A stretch of 64,000 nucleotides of DNA from Sorangium cellulosum (GTDB taxonomy: Bacteria > Myxococcota_A > Polyangia > Polyangiales > Polyangiaceae). The notes beneath the pieces are model-generated. The model did not search any database, was not told the origin of the DNA, and worked only from the letters and a program-made list of their open reading frames with translations. Below are positions 10,344 through 19,299 of this stretch, piece after piece. The position numbers and the translations under genes were made by a program. Positions within the stretch are counted from its first letter, which is position 1; each line of letters begins with the position of its first letter. Location: assembly GCF_002950945.1 (NCBI RefSeq), contig NZ_CP012673.1, forward strand, positions 10,678,501-10,742,500, read 5' to 3'.

Positions 10344-12599
10344 TCACGGGTCCGTGAGCGGCGCCTCGGCGAGCGTGAAGTAGAAGATCGTGCCCCCGCT
10401 CGAGTGCGACTCCGCCCAGATCTTCCCCTTGTGCCTGCCCACGATCCGCTGGGTGATGGCGAGCCCCGAGCCGGTCCCTTCGCCGTGGTGCTCCGCGTAC
10501 GAGAGCCGCTCGAACATCTTGAAGAGCCGGTGCCGCTCGCCCTCGGGGATGCCCACGCCGTTGTCCCTGACGTAGAAGACCATGGGGATGGAGGTCTCGT
10601 CGAAGCCCACCTCCACCCAGGGCGCGTCGCTGGTGTTGTACTTGACGCCGTTCGTGATCAGGTTGGCCAGCACCTCGCCGATCCGGACGCGGTCGCAGAA
10701 CACCGTCGGGAGCGGGCGCGGCACGTGGACCTCGGCGCCGCGCGCCCGGAGCGAGCCCGAGAGCCGCAGCGTGACGTCGGCCAGCACCTGGTTCAGGTCG
10801 ACCTGCCCGAAGGAGAAGTCGACCTTGCCGAGGCGGGAGTACTCGTAGAGGGAGTTGATCAGCCCCATCGTGCTGGCGGAGAGATCGCTGATGCGCTGCA
10901 GGTTGCCCTGCGACTCCGCCGAGAGCGCCGCCCGGTCGTCCTCGATCACGAAGCCCGCGAGGGATTTGATCCCGCGGAGCGGCTCCTTGAGGTCGTGCGC
11001 CACGATGTACCCGAACTGCTCGAGCTCGGCGTTGCTCTCCTCGGCCGCGGCGCGGGCGTTCCTCTCCCGGACGACCTGCCGCGAGAGATCGAGGTCGATC
11101 AGCGCGCGCCGCAGCTCCTCGGCGGCCTCGACCTCGGCGGGCCGGAAGGCGACGGCGGTCAGCTCCACGGTCTGCTTCCAGAGCGCGAAGGAGCGCCGGG
11201 GGCCGAGCACCGCGCCCTCCGCCGAGCTCTCGACCGGCTTCTCCGGGTTGCCGCTCCAGCGGACCGTCTGGATCACCTCGGGCCGCAGCCAGACCACGTA
11301 CCAGGGATCCGGCTCCGGGATCGAGATGCACAGGATGCCGCTCGCGACGTCCTTGATGCGGGCGAACGCGGGATCGAGCTTCGACAGGGAATCGGCGTGG
11401 AAGACCGGCTGGTCCGCGACGTTCCTCCGGAGCCACGTGTGCAGGCCGCGCAGCTCCTCGGGCGCCGGCGCGAGCCCGAGCGGGCGCGCCACGTCCCCGT
11501 GGCAAACGGCGCCGCCCGACGCGTCCGCGAGCTTCATCAGGTCCGCGGCGCTCTCCGTGAGCCCGGTGACGAGGTCCTCGTGGCGCGAGACCGTCGCGAC
11601 GATCTGGGCGGTCAGCGACCGGAGCTCCTGCACCCGGTCCCGATCCTCGAGCTTCTCCTTGGCCACGAGCTGGAGCGACAGGAACCTTCCGCAGAGCTCG
11701 CACGCCTGCCGGATCTCGTACGACAGCGGCCTCGCCGTGCGGTGATGGCAGGCGATGAGCCCCCAGAGGACCCCGTCGCGGAGGAGGGAGACGCTCATCG
11801 ACGCGCCGACCCCCATGTTCTTGAGGTACTGGATGTGCATCGGCGAGACGCTCCTCAGCACGGAGAAGCTCAGGTCGATGGGCCTGCTCGGCTCGGGGAC
11901 GATGTCGGCCGGCTGGTACGCGACGTCGGGGATGATCCGGAGCCAGTTCCGCGTGTAGAGCTCGCGCGCCTGCGGCGGGATATCGGAGGCCGGGTAACGC
12001 AGCCCGAGGTAAGGCTCGATGTCCGCCTCCCTGGCCTCGGCGATGACCTCGCCGTTCCATTCGCGGTCGAACCTGTAGATCATGACGCGGTCGTACCCGG
12101 TCAGGCGTTTGACCTCCTCCGCGGTCGCCTCGCAGGCCTCGGCGAGCCCCGCGGCCCCCTGGATCCGCTCGATCGCCGCGTGCACGGCGCGGTACACGTC
12201 CGAGAACGACACGCCGCCGGACGAGGCCACGGGCTCGACCTCCACGATCAGCTGCTCACCCGCTCGGTGTGCGATCGCGTCGAACCACGCCGTCGCGCCC
12301 GCCCGGGCGGCGCCCACCTTGAGGGGGTTCAGCGCGGCGGGGTCCGGGGACCGGAGGACGGACTCGATGTCCACGCCCTCCGCCGGCCTGAGGACGCGGA
12401 GGAGCGGGCTCTCGAGGAGCTCCTCGGGCCCGCGCCCGAGCAGCGCCCCGACATTGCGGCTGACGTGCCGGACGGCGAGATCGCGCGGCGAGAGGACGAG
12501 CAGCGCCCCGTGCGGCTGGATCCTGCCCGGGATGTGGATGGGCTCGACCGCGCAGTTCGTGAGATCGACACGCTGCTCACGCCCGCCGTGCATCTGCAT
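10344..12599 (-). CDS. bacteriophytochrome histidine kinase
   Basis: Red/far-red light sensor kinase of 751 aa with the order PAS-GAF-PHY-HisKA-HATPase. The biliverdin-attachment Cys is at residue 16, in CAVEPIHIPG followed by IQPHG. The GAF domain carries the PASDIP motif and a PRxSF-like segment (PSRPIDLSFSVLRSVSP), and the GLIACHH segment is present. The kinase H-box is YIVAHDLKEPLRG and the N-box is NLITNGVKYN. There is no C-terminal receiver. I chose the ATG at 12599 because GGAGAGCCAAGG lies just upstream and the frame above it has no phytochrome homology. It should respond to light when loaded with biliverdin; no heme oxygenase gene is nearby. Confidence 0.94.
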   Translation of the reverse strand: MQMHGGREQRVDLTNCAVEPIHIPGRIQPHGALLVLSPRDLAVRHVSRNVGALLGRGPEELLESPLLRVLRPAEGVDIESVLRSPDPAALNPLKVGAARAGATAWFDAIAHRAGEQLIVEVEPVASSGGVSFSDVYRAVHAAIERIQGAAGLAEACEATAEEVKRLTGYDRVMIYRFDREWNGEVIAEAREADIEPYLGLRYPASDIPPQARELYTRNWLRIIPDVAYQPADIVPEPSRPIDLSFSVLRSVSPMHIQYLKNMGVGASMSVSLLRDGVLWGLIACHHRTARPLSYEIRQACELCGRFLSLQLVAKEKLEDRDRVQELRSLTAQIVATVSRHEDLVTGLTESAADLMKLADASGGAVCHGDVARPLGLAPAPEELRGLHTWLRRNVADQPVFHADSLSKLDPAFARIKDVASGILCISIPEPDPWYVVWLRPEVIQTVRWSGNPEKPVESSAEGAVLGPRRSFALWKQTVELTAVAFRPAEVEAAEELRRALIDLDLSRQVVRERNARAAAEESNAELEQFGYIVAHDLKEPLRGIKSLAGFVIEDDRAALSAESQGNLQRISDLSASTMGLINSLYEYSRLGKVDFSFGQVDLNQVLADVTLRLSGSLRARGAEVHVPRPLPTVFCDRVRIGEVLANLITNGVKYNTSDAPWVEVGFDETSIPMVFYVRDNGVGIPEGERHRLFKMFERLSYAEHHGEGTGSGLAITQRIVGRHKGKIWAESHSSGGTIFYFTLAEAPLTDP

Positions 12600-12615
12600 C
12601 CTTGGCTCTCCTTCA

Positions 12616-12657
12616 CTGAAGCGCCCCTCGCGGATTCCCTGAAGCGCCCCTCGCGGA
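12616..12657. repeat. 19-bp direct repeat in the phytochrome gene leader
   Basis: Two identical 19-bp copies (ctgaagcgcccctcgcgga) at 12616-12634 and 12639-12657, spaced 23 bp start to start. They lie 17-58 bp upstream of the bacteriophytochrome ATG, so they would fall in its leader RNA or promoter. A local duplication or a pair of operator half-sites would both fit. Confidence 0.75.
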
Positions 12658-12858
12658 GGGAGGCAGCACGACGCGGGGAGGCGTCGCTCCTCCGTGGGCC
12701 CGGGTGTTACTGTGATTTGACCGCGAGGTCGAGAAGTTCGGGCCGGATGGCCCGGAGCCCGCGGCGGCCCGCAGCTCGAGATCGGCCGCCTCGCCGCTCG
12801 CCTCTCCAGACCGGCCGCTGGCGACGCAAGGAACGCTGTCGTGCGGCCGTCCTGCACG

Positions 12859-12895
12859 CAAAAAAGAAAGGCCGGTCGGGAAGATCCCGCCGGCC
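12859..12895 (-). terminator. strong intrinsic terminator on the minus strand
   Basis: The hairpin at 12870-12895 pairs GGCCGG and CGGGA with TCCCG and CCGGCC around a 3-nt loop. Read on the minus strand it is followed by TTTCTTTTTT. A second perfect hairpin (gcccgc / gcgggc, 12900-12915) lies just before it in the same reading direction. It would stop minus-strand transcription arriving from about 13-14 kb, before the phytochrome promoter. Confidence 0.8.
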
Positions 12896-12973
12896 TGAAG
12901 CCCGCCATAGCGGGCCCACCGGGTCCACAGGATCGCCGGGGAGGGGGGAAGATCCCTCGGCGGTCTCTGTTAT

Positions 12974-13290
12974 GCCCCGGTCAGGAGAAGACGAAAGCCA
13001 GACAAGTCAGTCAAGTAAGACGAAAGCCAGACAAGTCAGCCAGGTAAGACGAAGGACAGCAAGGAAGCTCAAGCGAGCGCAAAGAAAACGAAGCGCAAAG
13101 AATAAGAAAATTGAATCGAAAATTCTAGAAAGAGGAAGACGAAAAAGCCAAACAAGAAGAGGAATAGAAGAGACGAAGCAAAGGATCAAGCACAAGCAGC
13201 GTCAGGCAGAAGCCAAGCACCAGGCGAAAGCAGACGGAAGCAGACGGAAGCAGACGAAAGCAGACAGAAGCAGTACGTGAAGCCAGGGTC
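12974..13290. other. purine-rich, low-GC tract with short tandem repeats
   Basis: A roughly 320-bp stretch with a strong strand bias: the plus strand is mostly A and G and much poorer in GC than its surroundings. It contains a 29-bp unit starting agacgaaagccagacaag in two and a half copies (from about 12988), and a 10-bp unit gaagcagacg in about four copies near 13236-13280. Open frames across it encode only extremely basic (plus) or extremely hydrophobic (minus) low-complexity peptides, as such skew would produce by itself. With the minus-strand terminator next to it, a pyrimidine-rich non-coding transcript is possible. Confidence 0.6.
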
Positions 13291-14029
13291 GAATCCGAGA
13301 GCAACGTAAGCGGTAAGAGAAGCTCAGACCAAGATCGACGGGCTCATCTCGATAAGTGAACCGAAGCAGCAGCGCGCGTCGCGCGCCTCTTCACCACCCT
13401 CCTTACTCGCCTCGCAAGGCGGCTCTCATCACGTGAAAACGAAGTCCTCGCCGACGGGCGGCGACAAGTGATGAAGGGGCTCGACCGCAAGACCGTGACG
13501 CCCAGGTGGCGGCACCATCACGACCGCGCAGCACACGCTGCCGTCGAGCACCTCGCCCGGCGACCCCCGAGGACCGGGGCCTCGCCTGCCGTTCACAGTG
13601 CGAACGACGTGCCAGGGGTGTCGCACCCTTCCACTCCCCGTGAAACAGAACGATGTTCGGGAGCGACATCTCACGGACACATTCAGCAACTGGCGGGCCA
13701 ACCACGAAAGCGCCGGAGAAACCGGGCTCGCGGCCCCGGATTTCGCTGAGAACTTGCTCCCGGGCGACGAATCGTGCTGCCGGAAGCTAGGAGCCTGGCG
13801 TACATTTCCGCAGGTGCCGCTTCGATCCAAGGGTGGGTTCCGATCCAGAACGCAGACCCCACCTGGACATGAACATGTCCTCTACGGACGACAGCGAACC
13901 CCCGGATCCGGGTGACAGCGCCAAAGGATTGCGCTGACATGGCATGAGCTCGCGTGATCCCGCCGGCCGGGCACAACGCGGCGCACCGCAACTTACAGCG
14001 GACCAACGCGCCGCAATAGATCACGGCGC
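13291..14029. other. intergenic, nothing recognised
   Basis: About 740 bp between the purine-rich tract and the aminopeptidase gene. Short overlapping open frames on both strands show no family signature, lipobox or membrane segment. I see no tRNA or clear promoter. Confidence 0.5.
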
Positions 14030-14112
14030 AGCGCACAAGCCCTCACAGCGGCGCAGCGCACAACCACCCACAGCGGCGCAGCGCGCGATCGCGCTGCGGC
14101 GCAGCGCAGCGC
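14030..14112. repeat. 25-bp tandem repeat just after the aminopeptidase gene
   Basis: Two 25-bp copies (agcgcacaa, variable middle, cacagcggcgc) at 14030-14054 and 14055-14079. A shorter third copy contains the palindrome gcgcgatcgcgc. The array abuts the stop codon of the minus-strand aminopeptidase gene, so it would form a structured 3' end of that transcript. Confidence 0.65.
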
Positions 14113-14113
14113 G

Positions 14114-15178
14114 TTACCTGCAGCCGGCCTGGATGAGCGGCTCGACGACCTTGCCGATGTTCTCCTGGGGCGCGGAGAACCGGTGGTCCTCGAGCTGCCT
14201 GAGCGCGCCGAGGAACCTCGGCCAGCTGCCTCCGCAGGTCGCGAGCAGCGCGCTGAGCTCCGGAGCGCCCGAGTTGTAGACGCGGAACTGCACGAGCGCG
14301 GCGTTGTTGAGCGGGCGGCGCGCGCCGATCTTGGCCGCGAGCCGGGCGAGCACCGCCTGCTTCTCGGCCCGCTTCTCGGCGTCGGGGGCCGGAGACGAGT
14401 AAAGCCGGTTGAGCTCCACATAGGCCGCGTGCAGCGCGCGCACCCGCGCCTCGCTCCGCTCCTGCCCCCTCAGGTACGACGTCTTCTCCACGGAGGAAGG
14501 GCCCACCCGCTCGTCGAGGTACACCTTGGCGAGCTCGTTCCCCACGAAGTTCGCGAGGCTCTCGTTCAGCCGCGTCTGCCCCTTGAGGTACAGCGTCGCG
14601 TGCAGCGACTCGTGCAGCACCACGTTGGCGAGCTCGCCGAGCGCCTCGTCGCCGTCGTCGATCATCGTGGACAGGACCGGATCCTCGAGCCAGCCGAGCG
14701 TCGAGTAGGCGCCCGCCGGGCGCACGTCGACGTCCCAGCCGGCCGCCTTGAGCGGCGCCGCGAACGCCCTCGCGTCGTCGAGGTCGAACCACCCGAGATA
14801 AGGCACCGTGCCCACGATCGGGAAACTCCATGTCTTCGAGCGGAACCGGAGCGGCTCGCACGCGCTCACCACCCACACCGCGGCCGGACGGTCGAGCTCG
14901 ACGTAGGTGCGGTAGTTGCCAGTCGGGGTGAGCCCGTGGCGCTCCCCGAACCGCTTGATGTGCGGGACCTCGCGCAGCAGCGCGCGCGTCCGCCACGGCC
15001 GGCGGGCGTCGCTGGCGGCGTCCTTGAGCGGCTCCGCCCTCCACGCCATCGAGAGCTGGCCGAGGCTCGCCTGCGCGACGTAGCGGACCTGGGTGCACGC
15101 GGAGAGCAGGGAGATCAGCGCGAGCGCGAGCAGCGCGGCGGCCGCGCGCGGGGCGGTGGCCGGTGGCCTTTGGCTCAT
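14114..15178 (-). CDS. predicted aminopeptidase lipoprotein (COG4324/DUF2265 type)
   Basis: A 354-aa lipoprotein with a hydrophobic signal and lipobox LLSAC (Cys28). The central zinc motif HESLH, with a second Glu in LNESLANFVGNE about 20 residues on, matches the predicted aminopeptidase family found in many proteobacteria. Upstream, GNYRTYVELDRPAAVWVVSA and TVPYLGWFDL are characteristic of that family. It should sit in the periplasm anchored to a membrane. No partner gene adjoins it; cfa lies 120 bp upstream in the same orientation. Peptidase activity is inferred from the motif. Confidence 0.87.
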   Translation of the reverse strand: MSQRPPATAPRAAAALLALALISLLSACTQVRYVAQASLGQLSMAWRAEPLKDAASDARRPWRTRALLREVPHIKRFGERHGLTPTGNYRTYVELDRPAAVWVVSACEPLRFRSKTWSFPIVGTVPYLGWFDLDDARAFAAPLKAAGWDVDVRPAGAYSTLGWLEDPVLSTMIDDGDEALGELANVVLHESLHATLYLKGQTRLNESLANFVGNELAKVYLDERVGPSSVEKTSYLRGQERSEARVRALHAAYVELNRLYSSPAPDAEKRAEKQAVLARLAAKIGARRPLNNAALVQFRVYNSGAPELSALLATCGGSWPRFLGALRQLEDHRFSAPQENIGKVVEPLIQAGCR

Positions 15179-15297
15179 GAGCTAGCTGATAGCTGGCCGC
15201 GCCGGCTGCACAAGATCTTCCACGCGCGTCCACGCGCGTCCACGTGAAGCGCGCGCGCCCGCGGAGGACCGCGCCGGGCTCTCCCTGGAAGGGGGGT

Positions 15298-16677
15298 TCA
15301 GGCCGATTTGGCGACGGCGCGCCGCGGCTCGGGGCGGCGCGCCGCGGCCCGGGAGCCGACCTGCACGGAGGGGGCGACCGGCGCGCGCTCCCGCGGCAGG
15401 GGCTCCTCCGCGGCGTACAGCGCCGCGCGCGCGAGCGGGATCTCGCGCTGCGGGCCGTTCGCCAGCACCATCTGGACGAAGCTCAGGTGCCCTGTGCGGA
15501 ACGCCGCGACGGCGGAGGCCAGATAGAAATCCCACGTCCTCATGAACGCCTCCCCGAAGCCGGTGACCCGCGCGATCCTCTCCCGGTTCTCGAGCAAGTT
15601 CCGGCGCCACCCCTGCGCGGTCAGCGCGGAGTGCCGCCGCAGGTTCTCCGCGTCGAGCACGTCGAGCCCGCGCGCCGCGGCGCGCGCCGCCATCCCGTCC
15701 AGCGACGGCGGCCAGTAGCCGGGAAAGATGTGCTTCTCCAGGAAGGGGTCTGTCCGCGGCGACTCCTTCTCTCGGGTGACGCTCTCCAGCAGGCAGAGCC
15801 CGCCCCGGGCGAGCAGCGCCCTCACCCGATCATAGAAGACCTCGATGCGGCGCTCGCCGGCGTGGCACATCGCTCCGAACGAGACGATCCGGTCCCAGCG
15901 CGCCTCGTCCTCGAGCTCGGCGCAGCTCATCACGCGGACCTCGACCGGCAGCCGCCGCGCCGCCGCCTGCTCGCGGATGTACCGCGCCTGGTTGTCGCAG
16001 AGCGTGATGCCGAGGCACTGCACGCCGTAGGTCTCGGCGGCGTGGAACATGAAGTGGCCCCAGCCGCAGCCGAGATCGAGCAGCCGCTGCCCGCGGCGGA
16101 GCGCGAGCTTCCGCGCGACCAGGGAGAGCTTGTGCGCCTGCGCGTCGTCGAGCGCCTCGCCCGGAGACGTGAAATAGCCGCACGACGTCTGAAGGCGCCT
16201 GTCGAGGAAGAGCGGATAGAAGTCGTTCCCGAGCCCGTAATAGCGCTCGACCGCGAGCTTCTCTCGCCGGGCCGCGCCGCGGAGCAGCCCGGGATTCAGC
16301 GCGTCGAGCACCCGCGCCGCGCCGCGCTCGAACGGCAGCTCGAACTGCGGCACGAGGCGCGGCAGGCGGTCTGCCACGGTGCGCGCGAGCTGGAACAGCC
16401 CGGTCAGCGCGTCCTCGAGATCTCCCTCGAACACCACCTCGCGCCGGACATACGCCTCGCCGAGGCCCAGCGTGCTCCGGAGCGCCGCCTCGCAGAGCGC
16501 CCGCCTCGTGCGGAACGTGACGGCGAACTCCGGCTCGCCGGCGCCGAAGCGCAGCCGCTCGCCGCCCCAGAGGCGCAGCTCGAACGGGATGCCGTCGTGG
16601 CGCTCCAGGAGGCGCGCGAGCGCCTCCTTGAACGGACGGGATAGCAGGGACACTTCGCCCTTCCTGACGATGAACAT
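15298..16677 (-). CDS. cfa: cyclopropane-fatty-acyl-phospholipid synthase
   Basis: Adds a methylene group from S-adenosylmethionine across double bonds of membrane phospholipid acyl chains. The 459-aa protein has the typical N-terminal lipid-binding domain, then YGLGNDFYPLFLD, the SGYFTSPGEALDDAQ-like segment, SAM motif I LLDLGCGWGHF, GITL, and the C-terminal FPGYWPPSL and RTWDFYLASAVAAF segments. I chose the ATG at 16677 because homology starts there (MFIVRKGEV) and a G-rich ribosome site precedes it. The tail is rich in Arg and Ala. It probably modifies envelope lipids under stress or in stationary phase. Confidence 0.92.
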   Translation of the reverse strand: MFIVRKGEVSLLSRPFKEALARLLERHDGIPFELRLWGGERLRFGAGEPEFAVTFRTRRALCEAALRSTLGLGEAYVRREVVFEGDLEDALTGLFQLARTVADRLPRLVPQFELPFERGAARVLDALNPGLLRGAARREKLAVERYYGLGNDFYPLFLDRRLQTSCGYFTSPGEALDDAQAHKLSLVARKLALRRGQRLLDLGCGWGHFMFHAAETYGVQCLGITLCDNQARYIREQAAARRLPVEVRVMSCAELEDEARWDRIVSFGAMCHAGERRIEVFYDRVRALLARGGLCLLESVTREKESPRTDPFLEKHIFPGYWPPSLDGMAARAAARGLDVLDAENLRRHSALTAQGWRRNLLENRERIARVTGFGEAFMRTWDFYLASAVAAFRTGHLSFVQMVLANGPQREIPLARAALYAAEEPLPRERAPVAPSVQVGSRAAARRPEPRRAVAKSA

Positions 16678-17569
16678 CGAACCACCCCCACGCGGCCCCC
16701 CGGCCGCACGACGAGCTGAACCGAACCGCGGTTGCCCGTCAAGCACCATATCGTCCATTCAATACCACGACCGCAAGCCGAGGAATGCCCGTGACGGCAT
16801 CCGGAAACATTCAGGACATGAAATCTCGATGCGCCCTCGCAAGAACAGAAGATGGACAAGATGAACGGAATCACGAGGTCGGGGCGACGCTGAAAGGGAC
16901 TCAGGGAAATCCTGGAGGGGCGCGCGGTCGTGGCCCGCAGCCGGGCGCGGCGGCAGCCTGGGTGTTCGTCGCGCGCGGCTCGGCGCTCGCGCCTCGATGA
17001 GGCTGTACCGCCGGTCGCGACCCGGCAGGCTGTACCGCCGGTCGCGGCCCGGCGGCGCGCAGCGCCTCACGACGAGGTCGAGGGCGGCGGCTCGCCGCCG
17101 TCGTCCCTGATCCCGCCGTCTCCTTCGCGGGCCCGCGGGGCGAGCAGGAGATCGACGCCGCGCTCGACGACGCGCGCCGCGCGCGCGACGACCCCACGTC
17201 GCTCGCGCAGACGACCACGCGCCGCTCGCGCTCGTCTGCGCGCCGGCGTGGGGCCGGAGCGCGCGCTTCCTCGCGAGGCGCGCCCCGCGACACAGGAATC
17301 CGCATACCGGAGCACATGCGCGCAAGTCGCTGGACTCCACCTTCCATGCACCCTCCTGATAGCGCGACGACCGCGCCCCCGCGTCTTCCGTTTCGCCGAG
17401 AGACGGGTTCTACTGGAGTGTGGGGGGACCGCGGACGAGCGGAAGACAACGACGACGACACGCTGCATAGAGAACGTCGTCGGCCGTGGCCGACGTCGCC
17501 ATCGATCGCGGCGGCGCCGGACGGCGAACGGCGCGGCCCCACCCCTTGAGAGCAGAGGAGGAGGCATCA
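16678..17569. other. intergenic region with a 27-bp direct repeat
   Basis: About 890 bp separating the divergent cfa and receiver-domain genes. A 27-bp direct repeat beginning ggctgtaccgccggtcgcg occupies 17001-17054. The long minus-strand frames here give only Arg/Ala/Pro-rich sequence without a family signature. The promoters of both flanking genes must lie here, but I cannot place them. Confidence 0.5.
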
Positions 17570-18448
17570 GTGAGCCAGGCTCGACCTCATGTGCTGGTCG
17601 TGGACGCCGAGAAGAGGGTCCGCGACAGGCTTGTCCACGAGCTCAACGACGGCGGCTTCGACGTCACGTGCGTCGACAGCGGGCTCGCCGCGATCGAGCT
17701 CGTCAAGGCGCGCCGGTTCGACCTCGCGGTCGCCGACGTCAGGGCGCCGGGCATGGACGGCCCCGAGACGATCGCCGCCCTCAAGGCGATCAGCCCGGAC
17801 CTCGAGATCATCGTCGGCGCCGCGCGCCCGAGCGCGCAGGCCGCCGTGGAATGCATGAAGAGCGGGGCGTACGACATCCTCGAGAAGCCGTACGACATCG
17901 AGGACATGAAGCGCCTGCTCGGCGCGGCCATGCTGCGCACGCACCTCGACGCCGTCGCCGCCGTCCACCAGGCGAGCGCCGCCCTCGTCGCCTCCCTCGC
18001 GCGGAGCGACTTCCCGGAGCGCGCCGCCGATCTCGCAGGAAAAGTAATTTACACCACATCCGCGGCGCTTGCGCTGGCGCGCGACGCAGTCGACGCGCGG
18101 GACGAGGAGCTCGTGGTGTACCTGGCGGCCTCCGGGGCGGCGGTGCCCGCGGCGTTCGTCGCGCGGCTCGCCGCGGAGGTGGAGGGCGCGAGCTCCCCCG
18201 TCCGGCTGTCGGCGGGGGACACGCCCGAGCTGCTCCGCACCGACGAGGGCGACCGGTTCGGCGCGGCCATCGTGGCGCCGCTCCGGCTGGGTGAGTGCTG
18301 GTTCGGCGTCCTCCTGGCGCTCCGCGACGAGCGCCTGCCGGAGTTCACCAGCCAGGAAGAGCAGGCCATCGGCATCTTCGCCATCGAGCTGGCGCTCGCC
18401 TTCTACGGCCGGAAAGCCCGGCGAGCGCGCGGGCCGCGCGCCGCCTGA
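17570..18448 (+). CDS. response regulator with receiver domain and GAF-like C-terminal domain
   Basis: A 292-aa protein. Residues 1-125 form a receiver domain: LVVDAEKRVRD, phospho-acceptor Asp in DLAVADVRAPG and Lys in ILEKPYD are present. The usual switch Thr/Ser after beta-4 is replaced (IIVGAARP), so phosphorylation signalling may be altered. Residues about 135-285 (FPERAADLAGKVIY..., APLRLGECWFGVLLAL, FTSQEEQAIGIFAIELALAF) look like a GAF-type ligand domain. There is no DNA-binding domain. The GTG at 17570 is supported by GGAGGAGG about 7 nt upstream. sdhC follows 136 bp later and is probably a separate unit. Confidence 0.82.
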   Translation: MSQARPHVLVVDAEKRVRDRLVHELNDGGFDVTCVDSGLAAIELVKARRFDLAVADVRAPGMDGPETIAALKAISPDLEIIVGAARPSAQAAVECMKSGAYDILEKPYDIEDMKRLLGAAMLRTHLDAVAAVHQASAALVASLARSDFPERAADLAGKVIYTTSAALALARDAVDARDEELVVYLAASGAAVPAAFVARLAAEVEGASSPVRLSAGDTPELLRTDEGDRFGAAIVAPLRLGECWFGVLLALRDERLPEFTSQEEQAIGIFAIELALAFYGRKARRARGPRAA

Positions 18449-18583
18449 CGTCGCCGACGCGCGCGGCCCGCGCCGCCCGACGTCGCCGACACGCGCGGGC
18501 CGAGATGCCCGCAAAATCTTCGGTCGCCGCGCGCGAGATTCCCTCTGGCTAACGCGAGCACGCCCCACTAAAGGAGGGGAGCG

Positions 18584-19279
18584 ATGAGCTCCACTGCTGC
18601 CCCATCGACTCTTCCCACCCGGGCCCAGCGCGTCGCACTCTTCTACCGGGACCTCGTCGGCAAGAAGTTCGCGATGGCGCTGAGCGGCGTCGTCTTCTTC
18701 GGCTTCGTCATCGGCCACATGGCCGGCAACCTCCAGGTCTTCCTCGGCCGGCAGAAGTTCAACGACTACGCAGCCTTCCTCCACGGGACGCCCTCGCTGC
18801 TCTGGGGGACGCGGCTTGTCCTCCTCGCCTCGTTGATCATCCACGTCTACACGGGCGTATCGCTCGCGCGGCACAGCCGCGCTGCCCGGCCGGTCCGCTA
18901 CCAGGTGAAGGGGCAGCGGCACCCGAACCTCGCCGCCCGCACGATGCTGCTGAGCGGCGCCGTCCTCGGCGCCTTCATCGTCTATCACCTGCTCCACCTG
19001 ACGCTCGGCACCGTGCACCCCGACTTCGTGCACCTCGACGCCTACGACAACGTCGTGAAGGGCTTCAGCGTGGCGCCGGTGGCGATTGCTTACGTCGTGG
19101 CGATGAGCCTGCTCGCGCTGCACCTCTACCACGGCGCGTGGAGCATGTTCCAGTCGATGGGCCTCACCCACCCGCGCTACACGCCGGCGCTCAGGAAGTT
19201 CGCGGCCGGGGCGTCGATCCTGCTCGCCGTCGGCTTCTCGTCCATCCCGCTCGCCGTCCTGTTCGGCATCGTCAGCTGA
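18584..19279 (+). CDS. sdhC: succinate dehydrogenase cytochrome b subunit
   Basis: Membrane anchor of complex II, 231 aa with about five hydrophobic segments, as in the single-subunit cytochrome b558 type found with Bacillus- and Wolinella-like enzymes rather than the SdhCD pair. Candidate heme-ligand His residues occur in VIGHMAGNLQVF, LIIHVYTG, IVYHLLHLT and LALHLYHGAW. AAAGGAGGGGAGCG gives a strong ribosome site for the ATG. First gene of sdhCAB. Confidence 0.93.
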   Translation: MSSTAAPSTLPTRAQRVALFYRDLVGKKFAMALSGVVFFGFVIGHMAGNLQVFLGRQKFNDYAAFLHGTPSLLWGTRLVLLASLIIHVYTGVSLARHSRAARPVRYQVKGQRHPNLAARTMLLSGAVLGAFIVYHLLHLTLGTVHPDFVHLDAYDNVVKGFSVAPVAIAYVVAMSLLALHLYHGAWSMFQSMGLTHPRYTPALRKFAAGASILLAVGFSSIPLAVLFGIVS

Positions 19280-19299
19280 GCCTGGAGCGTCCTCACACC

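Noticed and set aside
13007..13195. 62-codon minus-strand hydrophobic peptide in the purine-rich tract
   Set aside because: A pyrimidine-rich coding strand automatically gives Leu/Phe/Ser residues; no ribosome site or family.
10404..13280. 958-codon plus-strand frame opposite the bacteriophytochrome gene
   Set aside because: Antisense shadow of the phytochrome; its basic tail is a product of the purine-rich tract.
17001..17054. 27-bp direct repeat as an operator pair
   Set aside because: It lies more than 500 bp from the nearest start codon and is embedded in similar GC-rich sequence; kept only as a described repeat.
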